DNA from: Exiguobacterium sp. Helios
Lineage (GTDB): Bacteria; Bacillota; Bacilli; Exiguobacteriales; Exiguobacteriaceae
Direction: 5' to 3'
Assembly: GCF_014524545.1 (NCBI RefSeq)
Contig: NZ_CP053558.1
Location: 1 to 64,000 of the forward strand
DNA length: 64,000 nt
Below are positions 8,140 to 17,368 of this stretch, one piece after another. Each line of letters begins with the position of its first letter. Positions within the stretch are counted from its first letter, which is position 1. Position numbers and translations under genes: made by a program. The notes below the pieces were generated by a model. The model did no database searches, was not told where the DNA came from, and saw only the letters and a list, made by a program, of their open reading frames with translations.

Positions 8140-9603
8140 TCATCTAGTATGAAAGTCCTTTGATGGGACATGTAGTTGCCGACTTACGATTTGCTTTACC
8201 TTTTCCAAATCTCGATCTTCCTTCGAAATCATTTCGTCATACCAAGCCTTTTCGAGTACTTGCTCGGTCTCTTTGCTGACGACCTCTGTTTTAAGGATAT
8301 GATGTAACGGGCTACTGGCTTCCTCAAGACCCTGGAAGTGTTGACTGATCGGTTTTTCTCCAGGAATGACCAACGTATAGGCAATCGTCTCATGTTCGTC
8401 GAAATCGCGGTCGTTGGCTTTCGCGAACGGTTCGAAGAAGTCTGTCGCGCCATGGACGAGCATCATTGGCTCATCGAACGTCGAGAAATCTTGTTGCGTG
8501 TCCTGCTTGGCGATATTCGTCAGGTAAGCTCCGACATCCTCCGGTGTGTGCTGCATGATCCGTTCGAGTCGTTCGGCTAATGACATCCCTTGATACGTAA
8601 TGTGTGCCACGTTCTCGATATGTTCGATCATCTTGAGAGGCGATGCTTCCCGTTCAAGTATTTGTTCGTGCTCAAGCGAACTATGAATCTCTCGGATGAA
8701 GTGACCGGATGTCTGATGGACTTCGTGCAACAAGTCTTCTTTATCGCGTAAGTCTCTCCCTTGTGTCCAGCTGGCGAGGTAGGATAACGAAAAATCGTCC
8801 GTTGGAAAACCGAAGTGAGCCGCAACGGTGTAGGCGACCATCTCCGCTTGGAATTCCTTCTCGTGCGGATTCAACTCGATTCCGCGCTCTTCGTTTCGTT
8901 CTGTGTTATGCAGATTCGCATGCGCGAGTTCATGGATCATGACGGTGACATTCTCGATGTCCGAGTTCCGTGGATTCAGGGCAATCGCATTTAGCTCTGG
9001 ATAGAAGCACCCCTTCGCTGTACCAAGCTCATTCAACGGCTTATCAAGTAACGTCACGTCTTGTGTCTCAGCAATCCCGTTCAACGCACGGCGAAATGAT
9101 TCTGCCTCACGGATCGATCCGTTCCGGTGATACGAAGCAAACAGTTCAGAGACTTCGAGCCCCTTCTCACGGGCATCGGTTTGCGTGTACTCGAAGACGT
9201 GACCAATCTTATAGTACATCGCTTTCCGCGTTGGAAGAGCACCTTCCTTTGCGCGCTTTTGTTCTGTCTTTGTTGCGTCCTTCCATGCTATCCAATCCGT
9301 ATCTCGTTTGATGAAAGTAACGGGGGAGGGGACGAAGATCTTGATGCCTTTCTCTCCTTTTTGGACCTGGACGCCTTGCTTCTCCCAGTACGCATAGGAA
9401 CCGACGGCACGGGCGCCTTGGAACTGTTCCTCAATTAATAGCATGTTCCGAGTCGAGTAGCGATGGAACCGGCTCATGAAGTCGAGATGTTCCTTGATGC
9501 TCTCCTGACTGACGAAGTGAGAAGCGAGCTGCGTCTCCATCTTGTCGGTCAACGCTTGTACTTCCTTCTGATAATCCTCACGTGTTTTCTTCTTATATGC
9601 CAT
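8140..9603 (-). CDS. ArdC/LtrC-like protein with HExxH metallopeptidase domain
   Basis: A 487-residue protein. Residues 10-110 match the ArdC N-terminal single-strand DNA-binding domain (TRNMLLIEEQF, GSYAYWEKQGVQVQKGEKG). A zinc-peptidase region with HELAHANLHN (HExxH plus downstream Glu) lies near residue 225, followed by a helical tail. ArdC-type proteins travel with conjugative DNA and shield incoming strands from restriction. I chose the ATG at 9603: the AAGGAG site is ten bases upstream of it, whereas a GTG at 9612 would be one base from the site. It is the last gene of the mobilisation operon. Confidence 0.85.
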   Translation of the reverse strand: MAYKKKTREDYQKEVQALTDKMETQLASHFVSQESIKEHLDFMSRFHRYSTRNMLLIEEQFQGARAVGSYAYWEKQGVQVQKGEKGIKIFVPSPVTFIKRDTDWIAWKDATKTEQKRAKEGALPTRKAMYYKIGHVFEYTQTDAREKGLEVSELFASYHRNGSIREAESFRRALNGIAETQDVTLLDKPLNELGTAKGCFYPELNAIALNPRNSDIENVTVMIHELAHANLHNTERNEERGIELNPHEKEFQAEMVAYTVAAHFGFPTDDFSLSYLASWTQGRDLRDKEDLLHEVHQTSGHFIREIHSSLEHEQILEREASPLKMIEHIENVAHITYQGMSLAERLERIMQHTPEDVGAYLTNIAKQDTQQDFSTFDEPMMLVHGATDFFEPFAKANDRDFDEHETIAYTLVIPGEKPISQHFQGLEEASSPLHHILKTEVVSKETEQVLEKAWYDEMISKEDRDLEKVKQIVSRQLHVPSKDFHTR

Positions 9604-9608
9604 GTGTC

Positions 9609-9887
9609 TCACGCTCCTTCAGACGAAACGGATGAATCAGCAGCACCTTCAAAGTCGTTCAACTCTTCTAAAACCATCGGGTCGGTAGCAAGTCGATCCA
9701 GTAGTAGATGACGACGATCACGTGATACCGGTAGCAACAACAGAGGCTCTTCTTGCAGGATCTCAAGGAACGAATATTCGTCATATGAGACAGGGATGTC
9801 GTATCGCGCTTGATGAATCAAGACTGTGACGTGGGTCGGTTGCAGTTCGAGAAACGTTGCGAGTGTGAAAGCTTCCAGTCGTCTCAT
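9609..9887 (-). CDS. Small conjugation-operon protein, unknown function
   Basis: A 92-residue acidic protein (FLELQPTHVTVLIHQARYDI, then a leucine-rich helix and an acidic tail). I do not recognise it. Its ATG overlaps the stop of the gene upstream (ATGA) and its own stop lies in front of the ArdC-like gene, so it is an integral member of the mobilisation operon. Confidence 0.65.
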   Translation of the reverse strand: MRRLEAFTLATFLELQPTHVTVLIHQARYDIPVSYDEYSFLEILQEEPLLLLPVSRDRRHLLLDRLATDPMVLEELNDFEGAADSSVSSEGA

Positions 9888-10339
9888 TTGTGGGTCATCC
9901 TTTCCTCATCGGAATGCTTATGCTGCTTTCGTTGTTCGATCCGTGATTTGACGGCCGTCTCCGCTGTCTCAAGGAACGAAGGACGGTATTCGGTCGTCGG
10001 GATGATGTCCTCGATGCTTTCCGTCTGCATCAAGGCTTGCACCAGTTCAATCAATACCTGTGTTTGAAGGTCTGTCTGTTTGACGCTCTTTCGTAACGGA
10101 GAGAGACTCTTTGTGATTTGTTCTTCCCAGAACGTGGTCAACTCTTGTTCGATCTGTTTTGATACGGAACGACTGATATAGTTCAAATCCCATTGCTTCT
10201 TGATTATCTCTTGATAGTCACGGATGATGTGATCGATTGCCGGACCAATCCCGGATAGTCGTTCCCGCTCACGATACTCCTCTAAAAATTCAGCGGTCAC
10301 GGCACTCATTCGGACTCGGACTTGCTTCGTCTCTTCCAT
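9884..10339 (-). CDS. Relaxase accessory protein with ribbon-helix-helix-like start
   Basis: A 151-residue protein. The first ~45 residues (KQVRVRMSAVTAEFLEEYRE) look like a strand-helix-helix DNA-binding unit; a long amphipathic helix with coiled-coil character follows and the tail is basic. It lies just after the relaxase gene, where auxiliary oriT-binding or strand-transfer proteins are usually found. The role is inferred from position and fold type only. Confidence 0.6.
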   Translation of the reverse strand: MEETKQVRVRMSAVTAEFLEEYRERERLSGIGPAIDHIIRDYQEIIKKQWDLNYISRSVSKQIEQELTTFWEEQITKSLSPLRKSVKQTDLQTQVLIELVQALMQTESIEDIIPTTEYRPSFLETAETAVKSRIEQRKQHKHSDEERMTHK

Positions 10340-10350
10340 TCCGGTTCACC

Positions 10351-11511
10351 TTACCTTTCGTATTGGACTTCCTGTTCGAGTTGTTCAAAAGCACGCTGAT
10401 TCTTGAGGTGGTCCCACTCATCATTCATGTGTCGTCCGATCCGATAAAGCGTCTCTTGCATGATCCGTTCACGTCGAAACGCTGACCGGATTCTTTGTTT
10501 GGGTGAGGATGCAGATTTCTTCGCAAGCTTCTGAGGTGGCTTGGACGACTCACGCATCTCGGACAGGACGGCATTTCCCATCCGTGTGTAGAGATCCTGT
10601 TCTTTCGTCTTGCGATAAGCCGATGCTTGGGATGCCGATCCATAACTCCGCTCGTAGAATGCGACCTCGGTATCGAGTTGTTGTTTAAACTCGCTGTGCT
10701 CTTTCTCGAAGTAGGTCGCAAGATACGTGTCAGTCAATTGATTGAGTGAAGGACGCAGTTCGTGCATGCCGTTCATGTTGTAATACCACTGCCGTTTGTC
10801 ATCCGGTAATTGTTTCTGAATCGCTTTGTACTGCCGAACGAGTTCCGGGTGCAGGATCCAATTCGAAGCGGATGTCGTCGAACGATTTCGTTTGTGGGCT
10901 AGGACTTCTTCCCGGATGAAGGCATTTAGTTTCTCTTGTTCACGTGTCCGGTCGGCAAGCGTATGGACGACTTGTGCCTTCATCTTCTCGATCGTTTTCG
11001 GTTTGCGTTTGCCGCGTTCGCGTGGCTGCATCGTCTCGACTGTCGCGACATGAACATGGATGTTATCCGTGTTGTAATGGATGGCCGCGGTCCATGTCGC
11101 ATGCAGCATCTGTTCCTTTTCGATCATCAAAGCGGTGGCATTGCGAGTTGCCTGCATCAACCGTTGTTCATCGATGTAGCGATTTTCTTTCACACCGACT
11201 TCCTGTAACCAAGCCTCGTCGAATGAGATAACGTCCTGCCACAGGATGCTGCCGTTCTCTTGTGCCCGTCGGAAGATTTCACGTAGTTGTTCTCGTTCGG
11301 TCGCGTTCAATCGGTCTTGCGTCGCCGTGAACAGACCGCTCGATTTCAGTTCATCCTCCATGTAGTCATGGTAATTCTCGAATTGATGCGACCGTGCTTT
11401 CGTCTCCGGTCGATCGATGTAATTGAGATACGTCGTATAGCGACGCGCACGTCGGGTTGCTTGAGGTAATTTGAACTTCGACTTGATGATGACACCGGGA
11501 ACCTTAGTCAT
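10351..11511 (-). CDS. MobP2-type relaxase
   Basis: A 386-residue protein that should nick the plasmid at oriT and lead the strand into the recipient. The start (VPGVIIKSKFKLPQ) and the three-His motif in NTDNIHVHVATVE (HxHxH-like, about residue 155) mark the MobP/Relaxase family, MobP2 branch. The basic region after it (RERGKRKPKTIEKMKAQ) fits DNA binding. A candidate catalytic Tyr lies in ARRYTTYLNYIDRP near residue 25. It overlaps an 83-residue accessory gene upstream by eight bases. A repeat-rich stretch at 12125-12258 is the likely target. Confidence 0.88.
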   Translation of the reverse strand: MTKVPGVIIKSKFKLPQATRRARRYTTYLNYIDRPETKARSHQFENYHDYMEDELKSSGLFTATQDRLNATEREQLREIFRRAQENGSILWQDVISFDEAWLQEVGVKENRYIDEQRLMQATRNATALMIEKEQMLHATWTAAIHYNTDNIHVHVATVETMQPRERGKRKPKTIEKMKAQVVHTLADRTREQEKLNAFIREEVLAHKRNRSTTSASNWILHPELVRQYKAIQKQLPDDKRQWYYNMNGMHELRPSLNQLTDTYLATYFEKEHSEFKQQLDTEVAFYERSYGSASQASAYRKTKEQDLYTRMGNAVLSEMRESSKPPQKLAKKSASSPKQRIRSAFRRERIMQETLYRIGRHMNDEWDHLKNQRAFEQLEQEVQYER

Positions 11512-11755
11512 CCTGCATCACCTCACGGAAGAGTTTGGTCAATTGTTCGAGTTCTGTTGCACTCCGCTTTAGGTGTAAGGTGTTCGCTTCGAGCTGTTGT
11601 TCGAGACGCGTGATTTGTGTCGATTGGACGCCGTCCGCGCACCAGGTAGTCAGTAAACCTTTCAATAATTCTTGTCGGGAACACATCTGTTTCTCCGCCC
11701 GTTCGTCGAGTTGTTTGACGAATATGGGGTCGATGTCGCGAATCAAGAGATCCAT
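11504..11755 (-). CDS. Small DNA-binding-like mobilisation protein
   Basis: An 83-residue protein whose first half (MDLLIRDIDPIFVKQLDERA) looks like a ribbon-helix-helix unit and whose second half is a coiled coil. It is the first gene of the mobilisation operon and overlaps the relaxase start by eight bases. RHH proteins in this place typically bind near oriT and control nicking and transcription. The assignment rests on pattern and position. Confidence 0.6.
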   Translation of the reverse strand: MDLLIRDIDPIFVKQLDERAEKQMCSRQELLKGLLTTWCADGVQSTQITRLEQQLEANTLHLKRSATELEQLTKLFREVMQDD

Positions 11756-11892
11756 CTGTCTTCCTCCTTCTTTTAGGAAAGTAAGTCTCGGCGTTGTAAA
11801 AAATGAAAAGATTTCCGAGCAATTGCTTCGTTCCTCCTGTCATTAGAAGTGAAAAAGGTGATACCAATCAGACAAGGAACGGAGGGATCAAC

Positions 11893-12039
11893 ATGCAGTC
11901 GATCATCGAACACAGTTACGCCCTTGGAGAAGCCGTAAGCGTCTCCTTGATCGTCGAAATTCTGAAACATATCTGCTCGAAGATGCAGCAACATGTAATG
12001 AAAAGGATTGAAAGAAGTGACGTAACTGACTCGATTTAA
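11893..12039 (+). CDS. Small plus-strand protein in the oriT region (48 residues)
   Basis: A 48-residue frame preceded by a good ACGGAGGG site. The product is MQSIIEHSYALGEAVSVSLI followed by a helical stretch and a basic end. It runs against the flow of all neighbours, in the divergent gap between the mobilisation and T4SS transcripts. No family recognised. It could be a regulatory peptide gene. Confidence 0.45.
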   Translation: MQSIIEHSYALGEAVSVSLIVEILKHICSKMQQHVMKRIERSDVTDSI

Positions 12040-12124
12040 ACGTTGATGAAGGTCGATAGAATCGCTAAATGTGCAATGAGTTTTTAAAAGCTTAAAAAAC
12101 ACAAACGGTTCAAAAACGTGAAAA

Positions 12125-12258
12125 AGAGCATAAGGGGAAACTGCTATCACTCAGCGTGCTAGCCTAGGCGGAGCCTAGTGTTTCCCTGATATCATCAAAA
12201 TCGTGAAAAGGTCACACCCTGTGCCATTAAAAACAGCATTTTGGCACGGTGTGTGCCA
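12125..12258. other. Candidate origin of transfer (oriT): nested inverted repeats
   Basis: Three dyads lie close together in an otherwise gene-free stretch. One outer repeat is GGGGAAAC (about 12133) with GTTTCCC (about 12178). A perfect short one is CTAGGC/GCCTAG inside it. A longer imperfect one joins CACACCCTGTGCCA (about 12213) and TGGCACGGTGTGTG (about 12240) around an AT-rich loop. Paired arms like these, next to a relaxase operon, are the usual form of oriT. The nick site cannot be read directly. Confidence 0.5.
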
Positions 12259-12260
12259 CC

Positions 12261-13100
12261 TTACCATTTCAGTTCACGTGCTTTAATACGCAGTTGATCT
12301 TGTCGTTTCTCTTCTTGGATGAGTTGCTTTTTCAGTTCAGTTTGTCGTAGAAGTGCTTCTTCTTTGTCTTGCTTCAAATTAAATATTTCATCCTCACGTT
12401 CGACTTGTTCGTCGAGTGTCAGGTCAGGTAACGTGGCTTGTTTCGACTCGATGTCCTGTTCGATTTGTTGGATGAGAGAAGTTTGTTCTGTCTGTTCACG
12501 TTTCATTTTTTTAATCTGTTTTTGACTCTGTTTGTGTTCGTCAGCGAGAAAAAGTTGCGCATAATCTTCTGCTTGTTGAATAGGAAGTGATTTATTTGAG
12601 ACACGACGCTGATCCATATAGAGTGATTCGATGAGCGCATCTTCTCGCTTCGTAGCACTCAGCTTCTCGAGTGACTGTTGGGGCTTAATGACATACAAGC
12701 GGAGTGCTAGCTGATCAAAGTCGCGCGATACTTCTTCGATTTCGAAGACATAGTGCTCGTCCTGGTGATAGACAACTCGGACGCGTTGCTCATCCGTTGG
12801 TCGTTCCTTGTAAGCGATGCGAATGACAAGTTTCGTCGCATAGTCTTGGGGTTGGTCGAACTGGAGTCGGACACGCATCTGTTTCCGCTCTTCATCATGA
12901 GACCAGTCGAGAAGCGTGACGGTCTGTCCATTCGTCAACTGTTTTTCTTCACCAATCGGCGTCGCATTGATCGGTTGTTCCTCGGCAAAGAAGAGGGAAG
13001 AGAAACCGAAAAACAGAAAGCCGATTAAGAAAAACATCCCTGTTCCGAGATACAAGCGTGACCAGTCACGGGTCAACGTCTTTCGTTTTCCTGTCTGCAT
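12261..13100 (-). CDS. Conjugation protein, single-pass membrane, coiled-coil tail
   Basis: A 279-residue protein. A membrane helix at about residues 17-38 (GTGMFFLIGFLFFGFSSLFF) is followed by an outside beta-rich domain to about 165 and a long coiled coil to the end (QTEQTSLIQQIEQDIESKQA). The ATG lies directly after the stop of the gene upstream. It is the last gene of the T4SS operon. I recognise no named family; its layout suits a structural component of the channel or cell-wall-spanning part. Confidence 0.65.
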   Translation of the reverse strand: MQTGKRKTLTRDWSRLYLGTGMFFLIGFLFFGFSSLFFAEEQPINATPIGEEKQLTNGQTVTLLDWSHDEERKQMRVRLQFDQPQDYATKLVIRIAYKERPTDEQRVRVVYHQDEHYVFEIEEVSRDFDQLALRLYVIKPQQSLEKLSATKREDALIESLYMDQRRVSNKSLPIQQAEDYAQLFLADEHKQSQKQIKKMKREQTEQTSLIQQIEQDIESKQATLPDLTLDEQVEREDEIFNLKQDKEEALLRQTELKKQLIQEEKRQDQLRIKARELKW

Positions 13101-13658
13101 TTAAACACCCCCTGACGACTTGAGACTCTTCATTTGGTCGACGATGAAGCGACCGTCTTGATGTGTAAACGTCAGTTCGACCAGCTCATCGGATGTCTCT
13201 TCATAGCCGTTGGCATCAATCGTCAACGTCCGTTTGAAGCGGACGAGGCAATGCTCTGGGGCGTCCCGATTCGGAAAGACTTCGATGTCAGCGACGGCGG
13301 CAGTGAACTTGCTATCACTTCCGCTACTTGCGAACAACGTCCGTTTGATTGAATCCGACATGTACTGGCTGGCCTGTCGCTTACGCGTCGGATAGGTCCC
13401 GTCTTCCCACGTGAATGCAAACGAGATGAAGCGTTCTGCATTCTTAGAAATGGACGACTGCTGCTCTGGCTCCTCTGCGTCAGTGACGATAGTTGAGTCT
13501 GGTACAATCATTTCTGGTGACGAATCCTTTGTGTGTTTTTCTGAAGTCATGTGTAGTCCATCTGATGCCGACGAACGGTATTGGTAGACGTTAGCACTGA
13601 TCGACAGTAACAGACAGAATAGCGCGAGCCACAAAAGATGACGACTCGTCAATGCCAT
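13101..13658 (-). CDS. VirB8/TcpC-like conjugation protein
   Basis: A 185-residue protein; the ATG at 13658 has a GGAGGG site eight bases ahead, so I reject a much longer upstream extension that would run into the hydrolase gene. The N-terminal helix (residues 8-26) anchors it. The outer domain reads RFISFAFTWEDGTYPTRKR... with a C-terminal beta sheet (LVELTFTHQDGRFIVDQMKS). This matches the NTF2-like fold shared by VirB8 and TcpC, the assembly factor of the channel. The call is by fold pattern and operon place. Confidence 0.65.
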   Translation of the reverse strand: MALTSRHLLWLALFCLLLSISANVYQYRSSASDGLHMTSEKHTKDSSPEMIVPDSTIVTDAEEPEQQSSISKNAERFISFAFTWEDGTYPTRKRQASQYMSDSIKRTLFASSGSDSKFTAAVADIEVFPNRDAPEHCLVRFKRTLTIDANGYEETSDELVELTFTHQDGRFIVDQMKSLKSSGGV

Positions 13659-13671
13659 CTTGCATCCCTCC

Positions 13672-14778
13672 TTATAGCGAAAAGAGTGGTGCCGGATCAA
13701 TGTGTCCGGACCAATCACTCGTCTTGAATTCGATGTGGAGATGGTTCCCGGTTGAACGTCCGGTCGAACCGCACATCCCAATCGCTTGCCCGGCTTCGAT
13801 CTTCTGACCCGTCTTGACTTGGCGCGCGGAAAGGTGCGCGTAGGCGGTAATCCATTCACCTTGCTTGATCTGTATCAACTGCCCATACGGTCCGCGTAAG
13901 CCGCTATAGATAACGGTAACGGAGCGGACGGCATGGACGGTATCCGTATCGTGACAACTAAAATCGATGCCCGTATGAACGTCCGTCTTTCCGAAAACGA
14001 CCCGTGATCCGAACCCCGACGTCATCTGAAGCGGGATGTCGAGGGGCGCATGGAGTTTCCCTTTTATCGGTCCCGTCTTGCCTTCTGCCAGTACCGTCGG
14101 CGTCAGATAACGGAGGACGGCATCAACATATTCGATGTCACCATAACAGGCTTGATGCTCGATCGCGCTCGGACGATGGCATTGATAGATGCCACTCTTC
14201 TTGACGCGTTGGTACATCATCTGTGAAAAAGAAATCGCGAGTTGTTTCGTATAGCGTCCACCGTTTTCTTGGACATAATCGATGAAGCCACCCCCGAAGT
14301 TGTAACTTTGGAGCGTCAACTTGACGTCCTCGTTCGCTTGTCGGAAAACCGACGCGAAGTGTTTCACGCCGTAGCGAATGCTCTCATCGGGAGAAGTGAT
14401 GCAACCGATACGTCCGCACTTCGATTCACTGGCTTGCATCGGATCGTTCCCGCGTCCGCCACTCTCCTGCATCATCAAGGCAAGGACGACGTTCGTCTGT
14501 CCCTCGAGTTGCTCCTTTTTCAATTCACGTGCTATCGCTTCCCGGTATTGCAGAACATCATCACCGACTTGCAGACTTGCGTCCGAGTAAGCAACTGGTG
14601 TCTCGGTTGCCTGATCGTTTTCGATTCCAGTCAACGTATCGAGAATCCCTGCAACGATGATAATGAGCAGGAGAAGAAGGAGCGCGATACCGAGTGCAAT
14701 CAGACGATACTTTAAGGTCAGGAGTCGCCATTTCATCCGGACGGCGACACGTGCCGATTGCCGGACCGTACTCCACAT
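13672..14778 (-). CDS. VirB1-like cell-wall hydrolase: lysozyme-like plus M23 peptidase
   Basis: A 368-residue protein. A basic start and one membrane helix (about residues 28-50) lead to a CwlT-type lysozyme-like domain (MMQESGGRGNDPMQASES, catalytic Glu in QESGG; SYNFGGGFIDYV). From about residue 250 an M23 endopeptidase domain follows with HTGIDFS, the middle His in AYAHLSA and HLHIEF as zinc ligands. Such two-domain enzymes open peptidoglycan so that the conjugation machine can cross the wall. Its stop overlaps the VirB4 start upstream in the operon. Confidence 0.92.
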   Translation of the reverse strand: MWSTVRQSARVAVRMKWRLLTLKYRLIALGIALLLLLLIIIVAGILDTLTGIENDQATETPVAYSDASLQVGDDVLQYREAIARELKKEQLEGQTNVVLALMMQESGGRGNDPMQASESKCGRIGCITSPDESIRYGVKHFASVFRQANEDVKLTLQSYNFGGGFIDYVQENGGRYTKQLAISFSQMMYQRVKKSGIYQCHRPSAIEHQACYGDIEYVDAVLRYLTPTVLAEGKTGPIKGKLHAPLDIPLQMTSGFGSRVVFGKTDVHTGIDFSCHDTDTVHAVRSVTVIYSGLRGPYGQLIQIKQGEWITAYAHLSARQVKTGQKIEAGQAIGMCGSTGRSTGNHLHIEFKTSDWSGHIDPAPLFSL

Positions 14779-16721
14779 CAGGCACCACCTCCGAACAAGG
14801 TCAGCTCCTCGGGTGAGACATCGACATCGAAGATCAGTGTCTTCACACCGGAGATACTAAGGACGATTCGTCCGGTCTCGAGCGACGGGATCAACCGCGT
14901 CTCACTCTCGGTCAGTTGTCCGTCGAAGACGGTCTGGATCGTCGGGATGCTCTCAGCATCCTGCTCGCCGATAAACTTATACTGCGTCAGCTGGAACAGG
15001 GTTTTGACGTTCTCCGCGTTCTCCGACTTCGAACCGGTCGGAACAAAGTCCGTAATCAAATGGGAAGCGAAGAAGATGCCGCCGAAGTATTTCCTCGCTT
15101 CGCGCATGAACTGTTGCAGGTATAGAATCGCGGGTTGGGCGATGTCCCGTGTGTTGATCAGGTGATGCGCCTCATCAATGACAATCAGATACTTGAAGGC
15201 ATCCTCGATTAACAGTTCCCCCTGGTTGTAGCTGCGCAGTTGCCCGGCACCATTGAGGATCATCCCGTCCCAGAGCATGTTCATCAGGTTGAAGACCTGT
15301 GCCTGAAAGATCTCGTCCTTCAAATTCGTCAGGTTGCGTAGTGGGAAGGAGACAATCGCTTCCTCATCGAAACGTTCGATTGAAGAGTGTCCGTCAAAGA
15401 TGTTGCCGTAGTTGTGGACGAGGTTCGTAATGGCGAGTTCGATGTTCTCGAGCCGTCTGATACGGTTCATGCTGATGGTTCCGCGGATTGTCGTACGCGC
15501 AGAATCGACATACAATTCGGAGCGGACAAGCGCTAAGAAGTCGGAGAAGACCGGATAGGCGTTCGCAGGATGTGTTGTAATCGGCGCGTCACCGTCTTCA
15601 TTCCAGAGTCCCTTCTCAAGATAGAGCTGACGGAGCAGAATCTCGAACTCGTTCGCTTCTTCCTGCGTGGCTGCCGGATTGATGTAGTGATAGAAGACAG
15701 CAATCTTCGATAGGTGTTGCATGAACGAGAGTGCTTCGTCCGCCGAGCCGTCGGCGTGCGTCACCGTCTTATAGACATGGAGTGGATTGATCCGACCAGC
15801 TGAACCGTCGAGAGCAATCTCCTTTCCACCAAGTTGCCGCACGAGGTCGGAGAACTCACCTGTCACGTCCAAGATGCGGACGTGATTCCCTTTGATCGCT
15901 TGATCGAGGACCGTCTTCTTGAGCAAGGTCGATTTTCCGGAGCCCATCTTCCCGATCATCAACGCATTGTAAAACTTTCGTTGCTTATCCTTATGGAACA
16001 AGTCAAAGATGACACTCCCGTTCGTGTCGGTCGTCCCGTAATAGGTACCAGTCGAATCCTGCAGCGACGTGAAGTGGAACGGATAACCACCCGCGATCGA
16101 GAGCGACGGAATCTCTTTCCCGCGACGCCGGTTCGGTAGTTTTTGTTGTTGTTCGTAGCTGAGGAACAGACTCTGCCACTCCCATTCTTGTTCGTTCAGG
16201 AAGACGGTTGCACGGAAGTTCCGTGCTTCGAGTTCTTCCATCACTTCCTGTACCTGACGTTCGAGTACGTCGAGTGTCTTCGCTTTGACGTAGAGTCGGA
16301 GATGCAAGTACTTCATCGTTTCACCCTGTGTAATCTGTTCGTAGAGCTCATTTAGTTCTTTGTACGTCTCCCGCGCATCGATTCGGTCGACATTATCTTT
16401 TGCATTCTCGAAGCGCGTATTCTGCTCGGCCATCGACTTATTGATTGTCCGTATCATCTCTCGCTTGTCCGCTGTTCCGATGTCGAGCGTCGTCAGGACA
16501 CCGGGCAGGTTAAGGATTGGCTCGAGCCAGAAATCATAGACGGTCGACTGATACTTATAGACATGGAGGCAGGCGAGATAACCGTCACCGGTCCGGACAT
16601 AGTTCGGTTCGAAGCGGAGTCCGCCTTGCGGCTGGATAGCTTGGACGAATGTCGGATTGTAGCCGTCCTGTTGTTTAATTGTCTCAGAATCTTGCTTTCG
16701 TAGAAAACGTGTACGCCACAT
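14778..16721 (-). CDS. VirB4-family T4SS ATPase
   Basis: A 647-residue cytoplasmic motor of the conjugation channel. Walker A is IGKMGSGKSTLLKK (about 256-269), Walker B LIVIDEAHHL (about 512-521). The N-terminal half has the VirB4/CagE pattern. The start has a GGAGTGATG site. Order in the operon (DUF5592 protein, 211-residue protein, VirB4, lysozyme-M23) is that of Gram-positive conjugative plasmids and ICEs. It should power assembly and DNA transfer together with the VirD4-like protein at 20356. Confidence 0.93.
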   Translation of the reverse strand: MWRTRFLRKQDSETIKQQDGYNPTFVQAIQPQGGLRFEPNYVRTGDGYLACLHVYKYQSTVYDFWLEPILNLPGVLTTLDIGTADKREMIRTINKSMAEQNTRFENAKDNVDRIDARETYKELNELYEQITQGETMKYLHLRLYVKAKTLDVLERQVQEVMEELEARNFRATVFLNEQEWEWQSLFLSYEQQQKLPNRRRGKEIPSLSIAGGYPFHFTSLQDSTGTYYGTTDTNGSVIFDLFHKDKQRKFYNALMIGKMGSGKSTLLKKTVLDQAIKGNHVRILDVTGEFSDLVRQLGGKEIALDGSAGRINPLHVYKTVTHADGSADEALSFMQHLSKIAVFYHYINPAATQEEANEFEILLRQLYLEKGLWNEDGDAPITTHPANAYPVFSDFLALVRSELYVDSARTTIRGTISMNRIRRLENIELAITNLVHNYGNIFDGHSSIERFDEEAIVSFPLRNLTNLKDEIFQAQVFNLMNMLWDGMILNGAGQLRSYNQGELLIEDAFKYLIVIDEAHHLINTRDIAQPAILYLQQFMREARKYFGGIFFASHLITDFVPTGSKSENAENVKTLFQLTQYKFIGEQDAESIPTIQTVFDGQLTESETRLIPSLETGRIVLSISGVKTLIFDVDVSPEELTLFGGGA

Positions 16722-16728
16722 GACGTCA

Positions 16729-17364
16729 TCACTCCTTTCCGTCCTGGGTCGGTTTCGTATTCGGGTTGTGCAGTTGGAACAGTATGTGGATTTTCTGTTC
16801 TAGCGTCAGTTCGACCATCGGGTTGCTGCGTCGAAGGAGTTTCGTCAATTGATGCTTCCGTTCCCGGAGCATTGCCTCGTCCAGAGCATAAAAAAAGAGG
16901 AGATAATCGCGATTCGTGCGATGCTCCTCAAGGTAGATCAGTTCTTGTTTCTTCTTTTGAAGAAACGGACGATAGGCGGCAATCTGATTCTGTCGCAGCT
17001 GTCGTTCGATCCGTTGTTTCTGTTTTTCTAGATTAAGTGGTGTATTGAGCGGAATGACCTTCAATGGATAGACATACGCCTGTAAGAGATATGCGAGGGA
17101 GAAGATATCATGGTCCTTCTCCGTCTCAGATAGTCCGTAAATATCTTTTGAAGTCAGTTGAATGATGTCGCAAAACGTCCCGTCCTGCATCTCGAAAATA
17201 TCGAGCGCTGTGGAGTCGACGATTGGCAAGAGGGCGGCAACAGACGGTGGGATTCGAACGCGCTTCTCCTTGCTTGTTTTCGGTGTCGTCAACTGGACCT
17301 CGTCGAGCCAAGTGATATCGGTCGTAGCACTCGTTTTCAATCGTGTGTCTTCTGATAAACTCAT
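16729..17364 (-). CDS. Conjugation protein preceding VirB4, unknown function
   Basis: A 211-residue soluble protein. I set the start at 17364 because AAAGGAG lies nine bases ahead; an upstream ATG would overlap the previous gene. The middle (LQAYVYPLKVIPLNTPLNLE) and the basic coiled stretch (QKQRIERQLRQNQIAAYRPF) resemble the N-terminal part of VirB4 proteins, so this may be a split-off VirB4 N-domain (inference). It sits eight bases ahead of the VirB4 gene. Confidence 0.6.
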   Translation of the reverse strand: MSLSEDTRLKTSATTDITWLDEVQLTTPKTSKEKRVRIPPSVAALLPIVDSTALDIFEMQDGTFCDIIQLTSKDIYGLSETEKDHDIFSLAYLLQAYVYPLKVIPLNTPLNLEKQKQRIERQLRQNQIAAYRPFLQKKKQELIYLEEHRTNRDYLLFFYALDEAMLRERKHQLTKLLRRSNPMVELTLEQKIHILFQLHNPNTKPTQDGKE

Positions 17365-17368
17365 CTGA

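Noticed and set aside
12319..14860. Several plus-strand frames inside the T4SS genes
   Set aside because: All lie opposite well-supported minus-strand genes and have no ribosome sites or recognisable domains.
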